From Loripinus fragilis (lineage: Eukaryota; Mollusca; Bivalvia; Lucinida; Lucinidae), in the NCBI GenBank assembly GCA_964019695.1, contig OZ026520.1:95023824-95087823 (forward strand): DNA of 64,000 bases. Direction: 5' to 3'. The notes under the pieces are model-generated. The model did no database searches, was not told the origin of the DNA, and was given only the letters and a program-made list of their open reading frames with translations. The translations under genes and the position numbers were made by a program. Each line of letters starts with the position of its first letter. Within the stretch, counting starts at the first letter, position 1. This document shows positions 46,630 through 57,958 of this stretch, one piece after another.

Positions 46630-46812
46630 CTGGGCAATCTGCAGATATTTTCAAAAAAATTTTTTTTTCGAAAATCTCTTTCAGGAATACCAGCGGAGTA
46701 TCAAACAGTTTGGAACCTGATCAGGCCCGACGTTTTGTCGGGTCTATTTTGAGTCCAAACTGTTTGCAAAGGTTATTCACAAACGACCGTCTAGTACATA
46801 AAGAGTTAACAT
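46630..46812. repeat. Hairpin element C, copy 3
   Basis: TCAGGAATACCAGCGGAGTA leads into arms AAACAGTTTGGAACC and GAGTCCAAACTGTTTGC around a GACAAAACGTCGGG-type loop hairpin. Ends AAAGAGTTAACATGG. Confidence 0.65.
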
Positions 46813-46850
46813 GGATATGAATAGAGGTGCCATGGAGAATGTCGGTGAAG

Positions 46851-46915
46851 GTAGGTAGGTAGGTAGGTAGGTGGGTGGGTTGGCGGGTGGGCGGGCGGGC
46901 GGGTAAATAGGTAGG
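46851..46915 (+). repeat. (GGTA/GGTG/GGCG)n microsatellite
   Basis: GTAGGTAGGTAGGTAGG grades into GGTGGGTGGG and GGCGGGCGGGCGGG. It is G-rich on the plus strand with tracts of three G, so quadruplex formation is possible. A 19-base C run follows at 47041-47059. Confidence 0.85.
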
Positions 46916-47754
46916 TCTTACACAAAATTAACCATGCAAATACTATGTTACGAGACGCGTTTACGAGACGCGATAGCCCTCTTTCAAAAGTTGGAAAGTA
47001 CAACTGACAACAATAATAAAACGGTAAGCTTCTTTGCGCAACCCCCCCCCCCCCCCCCCGCCTTGTCCAAATCTGGGTTGTTGTTTTTTTTTGAAAAGAT
47101 TTAAGATCGTTTTTTTTTAATTCTTTTCATAAAAAAACTATGGCACACGTTGCATTTGTAGATTAATATGGCAACTTTATTTGTGTAGTATCCCTGGAAC
47201 TGGTATACGTAAGGTTTTAAAATGTCGCATCGATTTCATCCAAAAAAATTACCCTACCCCACGAACTAGAGTCAAAAATATTGACTTATATCTTAAAATA
47301 AACAGAGGCTTCTCGCATCACTTGCGTCACATGGTTATTTTATGGATCAGTTATTTTGAAATGATTAATTGGAAGTTTTCTTCATAAACTTCTTGAGATA
47401 TCATGCTTAAAATTTGAAGAAGCGTATAGTTTGAAATTTAGATTAAAACTTAAAAACGATTATAAGTCGGGGTATATCGTTTACGGTGGCCTGTAAGGGT
47501 TATAACTATAACGGCTTGTGTATCTGCGACTCCTCTGGCTGGCATCTGGGATGCAGAATAAAGACGGACAGCGGAGTCGCAGATTGGCTTGCAATTCACG
47601 GAATTGTATGGCACATTTTGAAGTACCCCACCACTCAGATTGATGAAAAATAAAAATGATGATAAATAATGGACCAAATACCCGTATATTGTATTCATAC
47701 ACATGACAATTGAACATGTTATCTTTTTCAAGCAACGCCTAAATCAGTGACAGC

Positions 47755-47865
47755 CATGGGCGGATCCAGAGAGATAGAGGGGGGGGGACAGGGGTCCGTA
47801 CCCCCCCCCCCTGGAGAAAAATAACAAAAATATAGTATTTTAGCAATACTGGTCCGGATCGCATG
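47755..47865 (-). mobile_element. MITE end fragment, reversed
   Basis: CATGGGCGGATCCAGAGAGA, a G-run and a C-run, then ACAAAAATATAGTATTTTAG and ACTGGTCCGGATC, matching the left part of the reversed MITE at 14661-14977. Truncated where the 90-bp tandem array begins. Confidence 0.7.
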
Positions 47866-47869
47866 AAAA

Positions 47870-48122
47870 GCCTCGCGATTCAACAAGAGTTCTCAAAGCC
47901 TTGCCTGGTAAACTTGATATCAAAAGACACTCACCTTGTAATCTCTATATCTCGACAAGCCTCGCGATGTCAACATGCGTTATCTAAGCCTTGCCTGGTA
48001 AATTTAATATCAAAAGACACTCACCTAGTATTCTCTATACCTCGGCAAGCCTCGCGATTCAACAACCGTTCTCAAAGCCTTCCCTGGTAAACTTGACATC
48101 AAAAGACACTCACCTAGTATAT
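47870..48122 (+). repeat. Tandem repeat, ~90-bp unit, 3 copies
   Basis: Units start GCCTCGCGATTCAACA at 47870, 47959 and 48049 and contain AAAGCCTTGCCTGGTAAACT and AAAAGACACTCACCTAGTAT. A reversed single unit occurs at 15125-15245. Confidence 0.85.
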
Positions 48123-48124
48123 AT

Positions 48125-48653
48125 AGTCTCTATTTACGCAGCAGGACAAGGGTAAACTCAAAATGTGTAACTCACATAACATTACGGATGCCGAAAAGCT
48201 TCCATAGAATTCCTTAAAAAGTGTCTTAATTAAAGATCGTGTCGCCCGAAATTGATGGGCAAATGTCGGCAAGCACAACCTTACACGAAGTTTGATTGGA
48301 TCAAATCATCAATATTAATACATTTAATTTACTGTCATTGATAGGCCCTAATAGCCTTTAAATCTCCATTAAAGTTTAAGTTACTTATAAAATTGCTTGA
48401 AAATGATCAGAATTACTACTTAAGTGATATGAAAGCCATCTCGATCAGAAGACGATTTTTAAAATATTTTTGTTTCGCATGAGATTGTCCATTGGGCACG
48501 CAAAGTGAAGCATCGGCGTTGTTTTATGGTATGTATCTGTGTCAAAGGTAATAAACTAGCTAAAAGGAGTTTATGTGATAGGTAATTGAGTGGCTTGCTT
48601 GTCGGTTTATATGGTTATTTCAAACATCTTTGAGTTCCCTACCCACCACACCC
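48125..48653. other. No gene recognised
   Basis: No repeat unit, ORF or RNA gene that can be supported. Confidence 0.5.
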
Positions 48654-48705
48654 CATGCGCGGATCCAGAAAGTTTTGTCAGAGGGGGTCCAACTTTGACA
48701 AGGTA
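48654..48705 (+). mobile_element. MITE end fragment (CATGCGCGGATCCAG)
   Basis: CATGCGCGGATCCAGAAAGT followed by GGGGTCCAACTTTGACAA, as at the left end of the copy at 25660. The rest of the element is missing. Confidence 0.7.
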
Positions 48706-49734
48706 TGGCTATCACAGAATTGTAGGTTGGCCTTAGACTGACCACATAAATGCAACGATTTACCTTGGTGACCGCCATCTTGCATCTTTTTTTGGGATCA
48801 GAAGCTGACCACCCTACCCCGCAGCAAATATGCATGAAAAAATGCACAGGGTCTCATTTTCTGCTCCCCTGCCTTAAAACAAATACAAACCTATCAATCA
48901 AAATTGCTTGCAATCGTGCAGCAGTTTGTTCTCCCTCAAATGATATTTTCTCTTTCAATGCAGACATTAATGTCCAATCGGTAGATAATTTACGTATGTA
49001 AACTGAAATTAACATCCTGTACCCATTCCTCCTAGCTCACGCCTTATACATTATGAATTACAGCACTAGTGCGTAACAAGTTGTCGGAAATCGTAATGTG
49101 AGAGTTGTTGGTACAGCTGTAATTGCGAGGACCCACCTATTAAAATTCATTTTTCCATAGATCTAAGTAACTGTTACAGTTACAACCATGTAATCATGTA
49201 TACATGTGATTGCCAATTCCACTAAAGCCGTGTAATCTGGCATTTAAGCTCGTTTTCGACACAGAACGGCTCTGATTGTGAGCAAGTCGTTCTTTAACAA
49301 AGCAAAATGCAAAGGAGGAAACCGTTAAAATCATGAAATAAAACGGAATAAAATAGATTAAATGGCTTTTCTTACCTTGTTCGAATGTGTATTGTCTGTA
49401 TCGCTAACAATATAAATCGAAACGTGTACGTGTACCTAAATACACGCATTTTCCGACTACTGGTTACGCACGAGTGCTGTTATTCATGTTTATAAGGCGT
49501 GAGCTAGCGGAGGAACGGTACAGGATGTTTATTTCAGTTTACATACTGTGAAATATACACCTGATGTTCCACCCATCTTTTCCGTCAACCGCTGTCCTGT
49601 TTATATTTACAAGTCTGTGCCTTATGGTAAACCAGAAGTTGCCAAATATTCAGAACATAACTTGCCGTTGTAAAGGAACAGTGCAGGTCCAAATGACAGT
49701 TTTTATAATATATGATAATCGAAAAGGTGATAAT
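48706..49734. other. No gene recognised
   Basis: Holds an 83-codon ORF (48750-49001) with a hydrophobic N-terminus, but no recognisable domain, splice context or conserved motif. Treated as chance. Confidence 0.45.
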
Positions 49735-51515
49735 ATAAACATAAATTCACTTTTAGAAAAGAGGGGGGTCCAGGAATTCTATAGGAAGTTTGTTTCAACG
49801 CCTGCAGATAAAGCTGCTGATAACGTTTTAAAAAAAAGCAAACTCATCCGTTGTTGGCGTGAACAAAGCAGGATTCCGAAGAAACTGATAAAGAAATGTT
49901 GTTATTGTTAATTTTCTTGATATAAGGTTCATTTACCTACAAGCTGGTGGTCATAGAACATTTTAAATTGAAAGTGTGTTCAATTGCCAGCACTTTAAAC
50001 AGAACAGGTGTCGACTCTGACATTTTCTAAGCTGGACCCCTTGTCAATATTACATCATCTGTAAATGGTAGACAGTTTTCCATTGTCAATTATAATGATG
50101 TGGACTGAACTTCATCTGATCTGATTTATGTTAAAACTTGAATTGAAATTAATTGTGGCATGTAATATGTTGGATAAACTGAACGATCCCTTAAGACTAG
50201 GTTTAGTGAACACTTTCGTCAAAAGAAAAAGCCTAAAAAATGACACGGTTTCTTTATCGCCTTTTCAAAAGTAATGGTCATTCACCTAGCAAATTTTAAT
50301 TTAATCAGTTGAAAAAAATTATATATGATCCAAACTTATCATCTAGATTAAAAATATAAAGAGACCTGAACTGATCTAAAAAGGATTACATTTTTGCAAT
50401 CACCTTTTCCTTAAGATTTTAATGATAATATATACCATGAAGGAAATATTTCTAAAATGACCGATTTTGATATTTTTCTCTTTTGGAACTTAAAATACGT
50501 AAAAGTAGATCTCATGGTATACGTAAAAATGGCAACATTAAGCGCAAAATTTGTACTGAAAAACGCATAAACATTTCTCTAAAGGATCTTTCTATAGCTT
50601 TAAATAATCATGGTCGACATCGTTTACTTTCATTTTTAAGTTCCCTGCCTATCTCAGTTTTATGTAATTTAGAGTTAGAGGCTAATATCATTTATGATAG
50701 AGCTAGCAAATTATATAAAGCAGCACTTCTTACAATGTGTTATGTTCAACATTTCCTTAGTCCTTATATCGATTCTGAGGTCAATCATAAACGACATTTT
50801 ATCAAAGGTCCATTCATTAACAAAAGTATGGAGTTTATTGATTTACATAGTATCTTTAAGGATAATTCAGTGATTTCATCTATTCCAAATGACATTAATA
50901 ATTCAGAAACTACAATCATTTGCTATACATATAATAAACCAATTAGGTCTACTATATTTAACTTTAATAAAATATTGTAATTGATATGAATATAACTTCC
51001 AATACTCCTGACTCCTGAGATAGTCAAAATTCTAATTATTTATATCCCCCTGCAGGGCATGTGATTACAGGTAATCTAAAGTCATTCCTGACGCTAGAGT
51101 TTGCAATATTATTTCAAAAGGTCCTAAGTATAAATTTCCCTCATATATTGATTTCCCTAAATGTCGTAGAGAGATCTCTGGTTCTATAAATGACTTCAGT
51201 AACCGTTGGTGTAAACGAGAAAATATTGAACCTGGTGCCTTGAAGGAATGGAAGATCAACAATTTTAAAATTGATACTCCTGTTTCATTTTACTCTCGCA
51301 ATACACATCTTTTAGGCCTATCCCTAAACCTAAATCTTCTTTTCGCCGTCTTTAACGAGGTATCCAGAATTTTGATATGAATTATGTTTTAGTTCCTGCA
51401 GATAAAGCCGCTAACAATGTTGTAGTTGTTTGACGATTGTATTATATTGATACTCTTAAACGTGAGCTTATTGACACAAATGCCTATAAACTGCAGCCTT
51501 CTTTGAGTGAGAGGG
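49735..51515 (+). pseudogene. Naiad-type Penelope-like element: N-terminal GIY-YIG half, decayed
   Basis: A short fragment (RGVQEFYRKFVSTPADKAA, ~49765-49830) precedes a decayed GIY-YIG endonuclease at ~50110-50330: SDLIYVK, NCGM.YVG.TERSLKTRFSEH, then after a frameshift FLYRLFKSNGHSPSK and IIYDPN. Next comes the longest open stretch (50483-50980, 165 codons) with RKSRSHGIRKNGNIKR and LCNLELEANIIYDRASKLYK. Beyond it are decayed pieces including FPKCRREISGSINDFSNRWC (~51165) and YYIDTLKREL (~51443), where the RT should begin. The endonuclease thus lies N-terminal of the linker, the permuted order known for Naiad and Chlamys elements. Several stops (at least three TAA) and frameshifts make it inactive. 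The extra fragment before the endonuclease suggests tandem or chimeric insertion, common in PLEs. Confidence 0.8.
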
Positions 51516-51516
51516 T

Positions 51517-51645
51517 GGTGGTCACCTGCTGGGAAAGGGCTGACCTCTTGGCGTTTAATTGTGATTTTGTCACTTCCCCATGTGGTATCCTGGGTCAGGT
51601 GTGGTACTTGATTGTATCGATTCCTGATCTTTGACATCTTTCTTA
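51517..51645 (+). mobile_element. Naiad F1 terminal tail
   Basis: Reads GGTCACCTGCTGGGAAAGGG, GCTGACCTCTTGGC, GGTCAGGTGTGGTACTTGAT and ends GATCTTTGACATCTTTCTTA. It joins directly to the N-terminal half upstream, so the RT-coding part of this copy has been deleted. Confidence 0.85.
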
Positions 51646-51703
51646 CATTTTCTAGTCTAGATTTTTACGTGCCAACTCCCTATGCTTAGTAATGCTTAGG
51701 AAA

Positions 51704-51895
51704 CGATATTTCAAAATTATTAAAATCACACTTGTCTCAAGTATTCTAAAGATTTCAATGTCATCCGATCAACTATATGTACTGCACTGATCTTGGCATA
51801 CGATATTTCAAAATTATTAAAATCACAATTATTGTCTCAAGTATTATGTAGATTGCGATGTCATCCGATAAAATACCATGTTTAAATATCAATAC
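51704..51895. repeat. Tandem duplication, 97-bp period, 2 copies
   Basis: CGATATTTCAAAATTATTAA recurs at 51704 and 51801, and the match runs on through CTCAAGTATT and GATGTCATCCGAT. Confidence 0.75.
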
Positions 51896-53005
51896 ATAAC
51901 TAAATCTTCGTCCCTAATTTTAAGGCGGCATTATAATTTTGGCCCTGACCACCGTTTTAAGTTTCTTTGTATCATTTCGTGAAGAAGGCTGTGTGATAAA
52001 AGGGCATGGTTTGATTCAGCTCAAGATGGTTTAAAACGGTGTTTTCTTTATTTAATATTGATACAACTCAGTGACAATAAAATCATAATTCAGATAGATT
52101 CTTATCTAAAAGATTTGCTGCTTGATCTAACTATCATAGATGTTAGTGCGTGACATGTTTGCAAAAATCAACCATTTCTTTTGTTTGTTATCGCGTTCAT
52201 CTGACAGTAGTTTAAATTAAGAGCCTGGCTTTGCTGGTTTGATGTCTAAATCTTGACTTAAATATATTGAACCAAGTAAAATTTTAATGCTGGTCTAATT
52301 TGAATTATTTGCCTCTTAAAAACGCATCGCCTATGAACAAAACCATAATTAAGGACATATGCTACTAAATACTTCCCATATTGAAATATTTTCAATACTT
52401 TGCATACAGTTTGTTATATGCATGGGCTATCCATTTATGAAATAAAAAGGATATGTCACCGTGCTTATTTTTTCAGAATCTCATATTGAAGTTTACAGCA
52501 TTTGACCAATTTTCTAGAAATATAAAATAATAACACTAGTCCTAATTATCGAGCTAAAACGGTTGTAATCTTCAGCCAGCTTCTTTCTTTTAACTAAAAT
52601 TACTGCCCATGACCTCAAACTTTTAAGAAAATGTGCATGTATGCTTGTTATCCCATGCTGTGACAAGATAATGCATGATATATTTTGACAATTCGTCAAA
52701 AATGGAATTTGTTTTTAGAATAAATCATGTATTAAAAAATCTGATATTGAAAATCTAGAAAAATTACTTTTAATTCATGGACTATTATAATACCTTTCAG
52801 AAAAAAGAATAAAATCTGGGGTCACCGAACTAATTCTCTTTCTAGAGGGCCAAATTTAACCCCACCCCCATAGGTTTCATGCGTAATTCAATATAAAAAG
52901 TTCGGGGATGACCATTTCGTTCGTTTTGATGATGCCATTTTACTAGTATATGAAGTAATTTAGCATTAAAATGTTAAAAAAGAAAGAAAAAACACACTGA
53001 AAATA
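51885..53005. other. No gene recognised
   Basis: AT-rich sequence without recognisable coding, repeat arms or splice-bounded ORFs. Confidence 0.5.
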
Positions 53006-53011
53006 TGTGCG

Positions 53012-53082
53012 CATCCGGGAATCGATCCTGGTCCTCTGGCTTTGTAGCCAGACACGCTAACCACTAGTCCACGAGGTCAGGT
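53012..53082 (-). repeat. tRNA-like sequence (pseudogene or SINE head)
   Basis: On the minus strand: box A-like TGGACTAGTGGTTAGC, a TCTGGCTACAAAGCCAGA anticodon-type hairpin, and box B-like GGATCGATTCC. The acceptor ends do not pair and the anticodon loop is the wrong size (6 or 8), so it is unlikely to be a functional tRNA. It shares GTGTCTGGCTACA with the SINE heads at 14320 and 61625. Confidence 0.65.
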
Positions 53083-53199
53083 CGTGCGCCGCTCTAAATA
53101 ACCATACAAATAGTATATACTCGGCCACTATCGTATTCGTACCAGGGTTATTGTGTACGTCGTTTGATTTCGACTGAGCTACATTTACTGTCGTGCAAA

Positions 53200-53400
53200 C
53201 CAAGAGTGGCAGTGACGTAGTATTTTGTTTACAGTTGTAAAGTAAAATTTAACTTGTACAATCCACTTAAGCTAACGCTAATCGATAGATCTCTTGTGTA
53301 TTAATCCTATCCTGCGGATAGGATTAATACACAAGTGATTTATCGGTTATAAGTCGCTGATAACATTGTAAACAAAACATGACGTCACTGTCACTCTTGG
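53200..53400. mobile_element. 201-bp foldback element with perfect central palindrome
   Basis: Ends CCAAGAGTGGCAGTGACG and CGTCACTGTCACTCTTGG are inverted. At the centre, 53293-53312 (CTTGTGTATTAATCCTATCC) is the exact inverse of 53316-53335, with a 3-base loop. Outer arms also share TTTGTTTACA. No ORF. Confidence 0.85.
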
Positions 53401-53708
53401 CTGGTAGGATAGTATCTGTCTTTAGTGCTGAGACGATCAGTTCTGAAAAGATGTCAATAGATATTTCGAACACACTTTAATTAGTTGTTTTGTGAAGAAA
53501 ATGTCGGAACACCGATATGACATAAGAATATCGGAAGCTGTGTTGATCCGAATCCATTAAGAGTCGAAAGACAGGACCCAGACAACTATCCCCGTTTGCA
53601 GACGCAGGAAATGTGCGCATAGGAAATATCCGCATTTGTCTTTAAATTGAAAAGGATTTTCAGGCTTTCAAAAATCAACGAAACAATAAACAAAAAACGC
53701 CACAAAAA

Positions 53709-54434
53709 ACAAGAAGGCCCTTGGGCCCTGGGTCGCTTACCTGGAAATGACTGATTATAAGATCGGGCGGGGAGGGGGATATTATCGATATGGTCCTTAG
53801 GTGACTCTCTACCAAGGGTTCTGTCGAAAACGTGTCTGCCGTGCAGTTTTTCCTTGGCATATACAAAAACTGTATATAGGGAAACATTATAAAAACGTCT
53901 TGTCAAAACAGCTACGCCAACTTGGAAATAATTTGAAAAAATGGTCCCAATCGTTTTTGACAAAAAAAAATCTTTTCGTGTTTTCCCTATTATACACAGG
54001 AAAAGTAGACTCCACCCCCTGGTGTCCATACTTTCAACAATTCAATTGATATTTAGTAATCTTGGTAGATGGTTACCACAGAGCCTGGCGGCCATGTTTT
54101 TCATCCAGATCAAATATATTTTAGCAATCTTGGTAGATTACCTAAGGACCATTTGTGCCAAATTATTTATAAATCGGCCAGCAGATGTTCACAAGAATAT
54201 TTTTTAAAGTTTTTTCTTTTGGTTTATGGCAACCAGAAATTCTGCAAGGAAAATAAATGACGTTGAAACCGTCCCTGTGAAGTTTGGTAAATTCCACCCA
54301 TTGGTTTAGGAGATATAGTTTAAAGTAATTTTTGACAGACGTCGGACGACGGATGGACGAACGAAGGACGGACTGACGAGGGACATCGTATGATTACAAA
54401 AGTTCACCTTGAGCATGTGGCTCAGGTTAGCTAA
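53709..54434 (+). mobile_element. Helitron-like element
   Basis: Starts AAGAAGGCCCTTGGGCCCTG and ends CACCTTGAGCATGTGGCTCAGGTTAGCTAA-like text: a hairpin (TGAGC / GCTCA) followed by CTAA. The interior has GACGACGGATGGACGAACGA and the segment GTAATCTTGGTAGATGGTTA. Related to 57959-59692 and to the reversed copy at 41708-42745. No protein coding seen. Confidence 0.45.
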
Positions 54435-55619
54435 ATAAAAGCACCTCAGACACTGTATAATACCCCCTAATAATACCCCGCCACTGCTTAATTTTTGAGA
54501 TATATAAAAGGTATAAATTGCCACAGAACTAAGAGATACATCAAGGGGAAGCAACTCGATAGAAAGGCAAGACTTGTCCCCCTTTGGTCACAATATTTAA
54601 CATGCAGTGGTCTATTTACCTGTGTATTGCACGACCCACAGGTGTCCACTGTAATCACTGTAAGTCCGTTTGTGTGTCGTTATTGAAACTGCTCATAACT
54701 CTTGAAAGACATGGTATATTTTGATCAAAGGACCAGTGGCCTGTTTCATGACCACTGCTATTTTCTCTCAAACTTTGCATAATCAAACTATTGTCTTAGC
54801 TTTAGTATTGTTAAATGTTGGATCAATTAATGAAGTTTTCTGAGTTGTATATTCAGTTTAAAAGGGTGGGGTAATTCCACCCCGAACAGGGTTATGTATT
54901 GTAAAATTTCTATAACAATATGTATATACTCACTTGTAAGTCATACCAAAAGTTTAGTATTTTTTCTTGTCTAACTTTACAAAAAACACAAAATCCTCCG
55001 ATTCTTGAAGCGATTCAAACCATACTTTGAGGTTATGTAGTATATAGAATGGGTATTATAAAATTATGAAAAAAAAATTCTATGATGATGACTTTTAGAG
55101 TTATCGGCCTGCATTACCAGAGATTTTTTTATCTTTCATTCTTTTTACTCTGTCTTCATTTCCAATTCCACCCTATTTGGTTTGCCATTTTAATGAAGTC
55201 CTTTTGCAAATTTATATTCATTTTTTTCGCACTTGCTTGTAGCAGGATGCTACATAGCATTAATCTATTATCCTGTAATTAATCATGAAATGGCTGATTC
55301 CCAGCTACATGTGGTTTTAAAAATATAGTCGTTTTTGTAACTTAACAATAAGTTAAGGAATAATCCCTCGACCCTAAATCTGATTTTTCCCCCTTAATCA
55401 ACTAATATAAAAATCTAGCCTAATTATATCAGCTTTTGACTCTTTGTCTAATAAATCAATTTCAACTCATTCCCTTAATTGGTTCATAAAATCATTCTGG
55501 TGAAGTGTGACTGACAAAAGGAACAGGGAGACAGACAGACAGTCATACAGAAAAAAGTTAAGACCATTTGCTTTCCCTTAAGGGAATGTAAAATTGCTTG
55601 TTAAACATACTTTCAAAAT
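54435..55619. other. No gene recognised
   Basis: AT-rich, with a few bivalve-type repeat motifs (GGGTGGGGTAATTCCACCCC hairpin near 54867). Short ORFs here have no recognisable domain or splice context. Confidence 0.5.
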
Positions 55620-55792
55620 TCATTTGCTCTGTTATGATTCTTTACATCACAGTCAACTATTTTTCAGTCATGTTGGGATGGGTCTCCCTGGATTGAACCA
55701 GTACTAAGCAGCGAATAGAGTGTCTTGCTCAAGGACACAAGATATTCTGCTGGCGATGACGCTTGAACCAGCAACCCTTCAATCCCCAGTCT
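55620..55792 (-). mobile_element. tRNA-type SINE, second family, copy 3 (old)
   Basis: Shares TCTTGCTCAAGGACAC, GAACCAGTACTAAGC and GATTCTTTACATCACA with the copies at 21589-21788 and 23127-23326. The tRNA-like head is decayed. Confidence 0.65.
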
Positions 55793-55796
55793 AAAA

Positions 55797-56071
55797 TAGT
55801 GAGTATGATCAGGAAATACCACAATCCAAACTGCAGAAAAACCTGTGGCATCGCGAGGAAGAGCCGCTCAACCATCACGAGACACCAGGAAGACAAATTA
55901 AGCAAAGCAATCAGCTCTCTCTTCCCCATCAAGATGATTGCAATACTAGAATGGACATAAAGTAACGTACAACAAAACATAGAACAATTACAGACTCCCA
56001 CAATGGGAGTAACAATAAACAAAAAGTCAACAACAACAGAACCACCACCTTAGAACGGACAGCAGCCTAAG

Positions 56072-56104
<33 letters not shown>

Positions 56105-56367
56105 CTTAAATGCATTTTACTGGTACCAAATCTTTGCCCTAGATTCTGCTGTTGTTGAAGTACAAGAAATGTTCAGCTCGCATGGAGGCCATCTAACTAA
56201 TGCAATGTATCATCATGGAAAACACTCTAATCAAATTTAAACTCCATGATGAAACAAAGAAAAGGGCTCATGACTCACAGATAGTCAGAGCTAAAGAAAA
56301 CCTCAAGTTGAGCCACGGTGGGTCCAGCTACAGATAAGCATCAGGCACCAACCCATCGATTAAAGCT
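55797..56367 (-). mobile_element. Naiad 3' UTR and F2 terminal tail of the RT copy
   Basis: Follows the RT stop codon on the minus strand. Read in that direction it has GGACCCACCGTGGCTCAACT, GGTACCAGTAAAATGCATTT, a CTGTCCGTTCTAAGG segment, and ends CCTGATCATACTCACTATTT. The same tail occurs detached at 1-90, 4866-5208, 7412-7952, 19705-20045 and elsewhere. A G run of about 30 bases (56075-56104) interrupts it. Confidence 0.85.
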
Positions 56368-57872
56368 TTACGTCAGAGCCGCCATAGAGTCTGGGGCCTG
56401 ACCCACTGTCGTGCAATTAAAGAGGAAACCATAGCTATAAACCGTGATTGGGTTTAAAACTAGCCATGCAGACTGTCGCATGATATCCAAATTATATCCA
56501 ACCCTTATATAACGTTTTACTATCTTTTTTAATTGATCACTAAAATTAGATTTTCTAACAATTCGTTTGAATTTATAGACTAAACCATCATAAAATATAG
56601 GTTCTGATATGCCTTGTTGCAGAAGAGTTTTTAACCCAATGTTGTATTTAACAATTAACTCTGAGTGTCTGTAGTAGAATTTAGAAAATGCTTTTCGAAT
56701 TTTATGATATCTATAACCTTGTTTTAATAATTTAGCAGTTAAAAATGAGTTTCTGTTGTTCAAGTCATCAACATTAGAGCACACTCTAGCAAAACGAATA
56801 AGCTGAGAAATATATAAACTATAGGAAGGAGAGCGAGGAACATCTCCATCAAGAAATGGGAAATTTACTATTTCAAAATTAAAATCATCCCATTTATCAT
56901 AAATTTTAGAAGAAACTATGCCATTTGTTATTGACAAGTTCAAGTCCAAAAACGGAGCTTCAGTATCAGAAGAAATCGCCTTATTTAACTGAAGTTCAGT
57001 GGGATATATCTGACATACCATTTGTTTAAAATAAGGATTATCAATATTAAGTCATCTAAATATCTAGAGGTAGAATTAAAAGCTTCAATAATATCAGCTT
57101 GATTATTGTCTGACAGAGACAACATGAAGTCTCTCTCATAACAAAACAAAAACAAATCTGCAACAAGAGGAGCACAATTAGTACCCATTGGAATACCGAC
57201 AAATTGTCTATATAATTTTGAGCCAAATCTTATAAATATATTGTCCAAAAGATAATTGAGCGCATTACACATTTTCTGACATGACCACAATTTATATCGT
57301 TTAGGTTGTTCAGAAGTTAAAAAGGCATTTTTATCATTACAAGCCAAATAAAGTGAGCCCTCTCTGTTAAATGTTTGTTCAATTAATTCTGTTAGTTTTT
57401 CTTTTATTAGATTATGAGGCAATGTAGTATAGAGAGTAGATAAATCATATGCAGACAAATCAGATGCTAGAAACCTCTATACTTCAATTTATTAAGAATT
57501 TCACCTGAATTTTTAATAGACCAAAATAAATTTATACCATTTCTTTCATAAACTGTTGTGCAATATTTAATGACATGGTTTTTAATTGCAATGAGGCAAG
57601 AAGTCAAAAGAATAGACAACTCAGTAGTTGTACATGCACTAGAATTAGCAATAAAATGCGACTTATAGGGCCGTTTATGAAGTTTAGGTAACCAGTATAA
57701 CGTAGGAAGCTTGCTATGGTCCTCATCAACAAACAACTCAAACTTAGCTGCCATATGGCATCGATGCCTATCAACGATAGACGTCTCATCAAGCCTGTTA
57801 TGCTCATATGTTTTGGCAGTGCTAAGTTCTTGCTTTAGGGTGTTAATATAAAACTCTACCAACAAGCCACCG
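56368..57872 (-). pseudogene. Naiad-type Penelope-like element: reverse transcriptase half, frameshifted
   Basis: On the minus strand, three overlapping frames together encode a PLE-type RT. In order: LPTLYWLPKLHKRPYKS (fingers), SAYDLSTLYTTLP (motif A region), VGIPMGTNCAP (motif B), SRYLDDL (catalytic motif C), then a long C-terminal region ending NCTTVGQAPDSMAALT and a stop. The catalytic DD is present. Two single-base frameshifts break it, one near 57462 and one right after the YLDD motif near 57050, so it is inactive. No GIY-YIG domain follows the RT, which differs from canonical Penelope order; the GIY-YIG half is found in the copy at 49735-51515. Upstream of ~57872 homology stops, so this copy is 5'-truncated. 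Its 3' UTR and F2 tail continue to 55797. Confidence 0.88.
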
Positions 57873-57958
57873 TGCTCCAAATTCTTTCACTTAAAAACAG
57901 TACCTATACTTGAGGACAACAAAGGAACCATAAATGAATTAAGGGCTATAATTAAAAC

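Noticed and set aside
48750..49001. 83-codon ORF with hydrophobic start as a secreted peptide
   Set aside because: No mature-peptide pattern, no upstream promoter or exon context, next to a MITE end.
50106..51430. Selenoprotein-coding Naiad copy
   Set aside because: Too many TAA stops and frameshifts; the TGA codons cannot be distinguished from decay here.
53012..53082. Functional tRNA gene on the minus strand
   Set aside because: Acceptor stem does not pair and the anticodon loop size is wrong.
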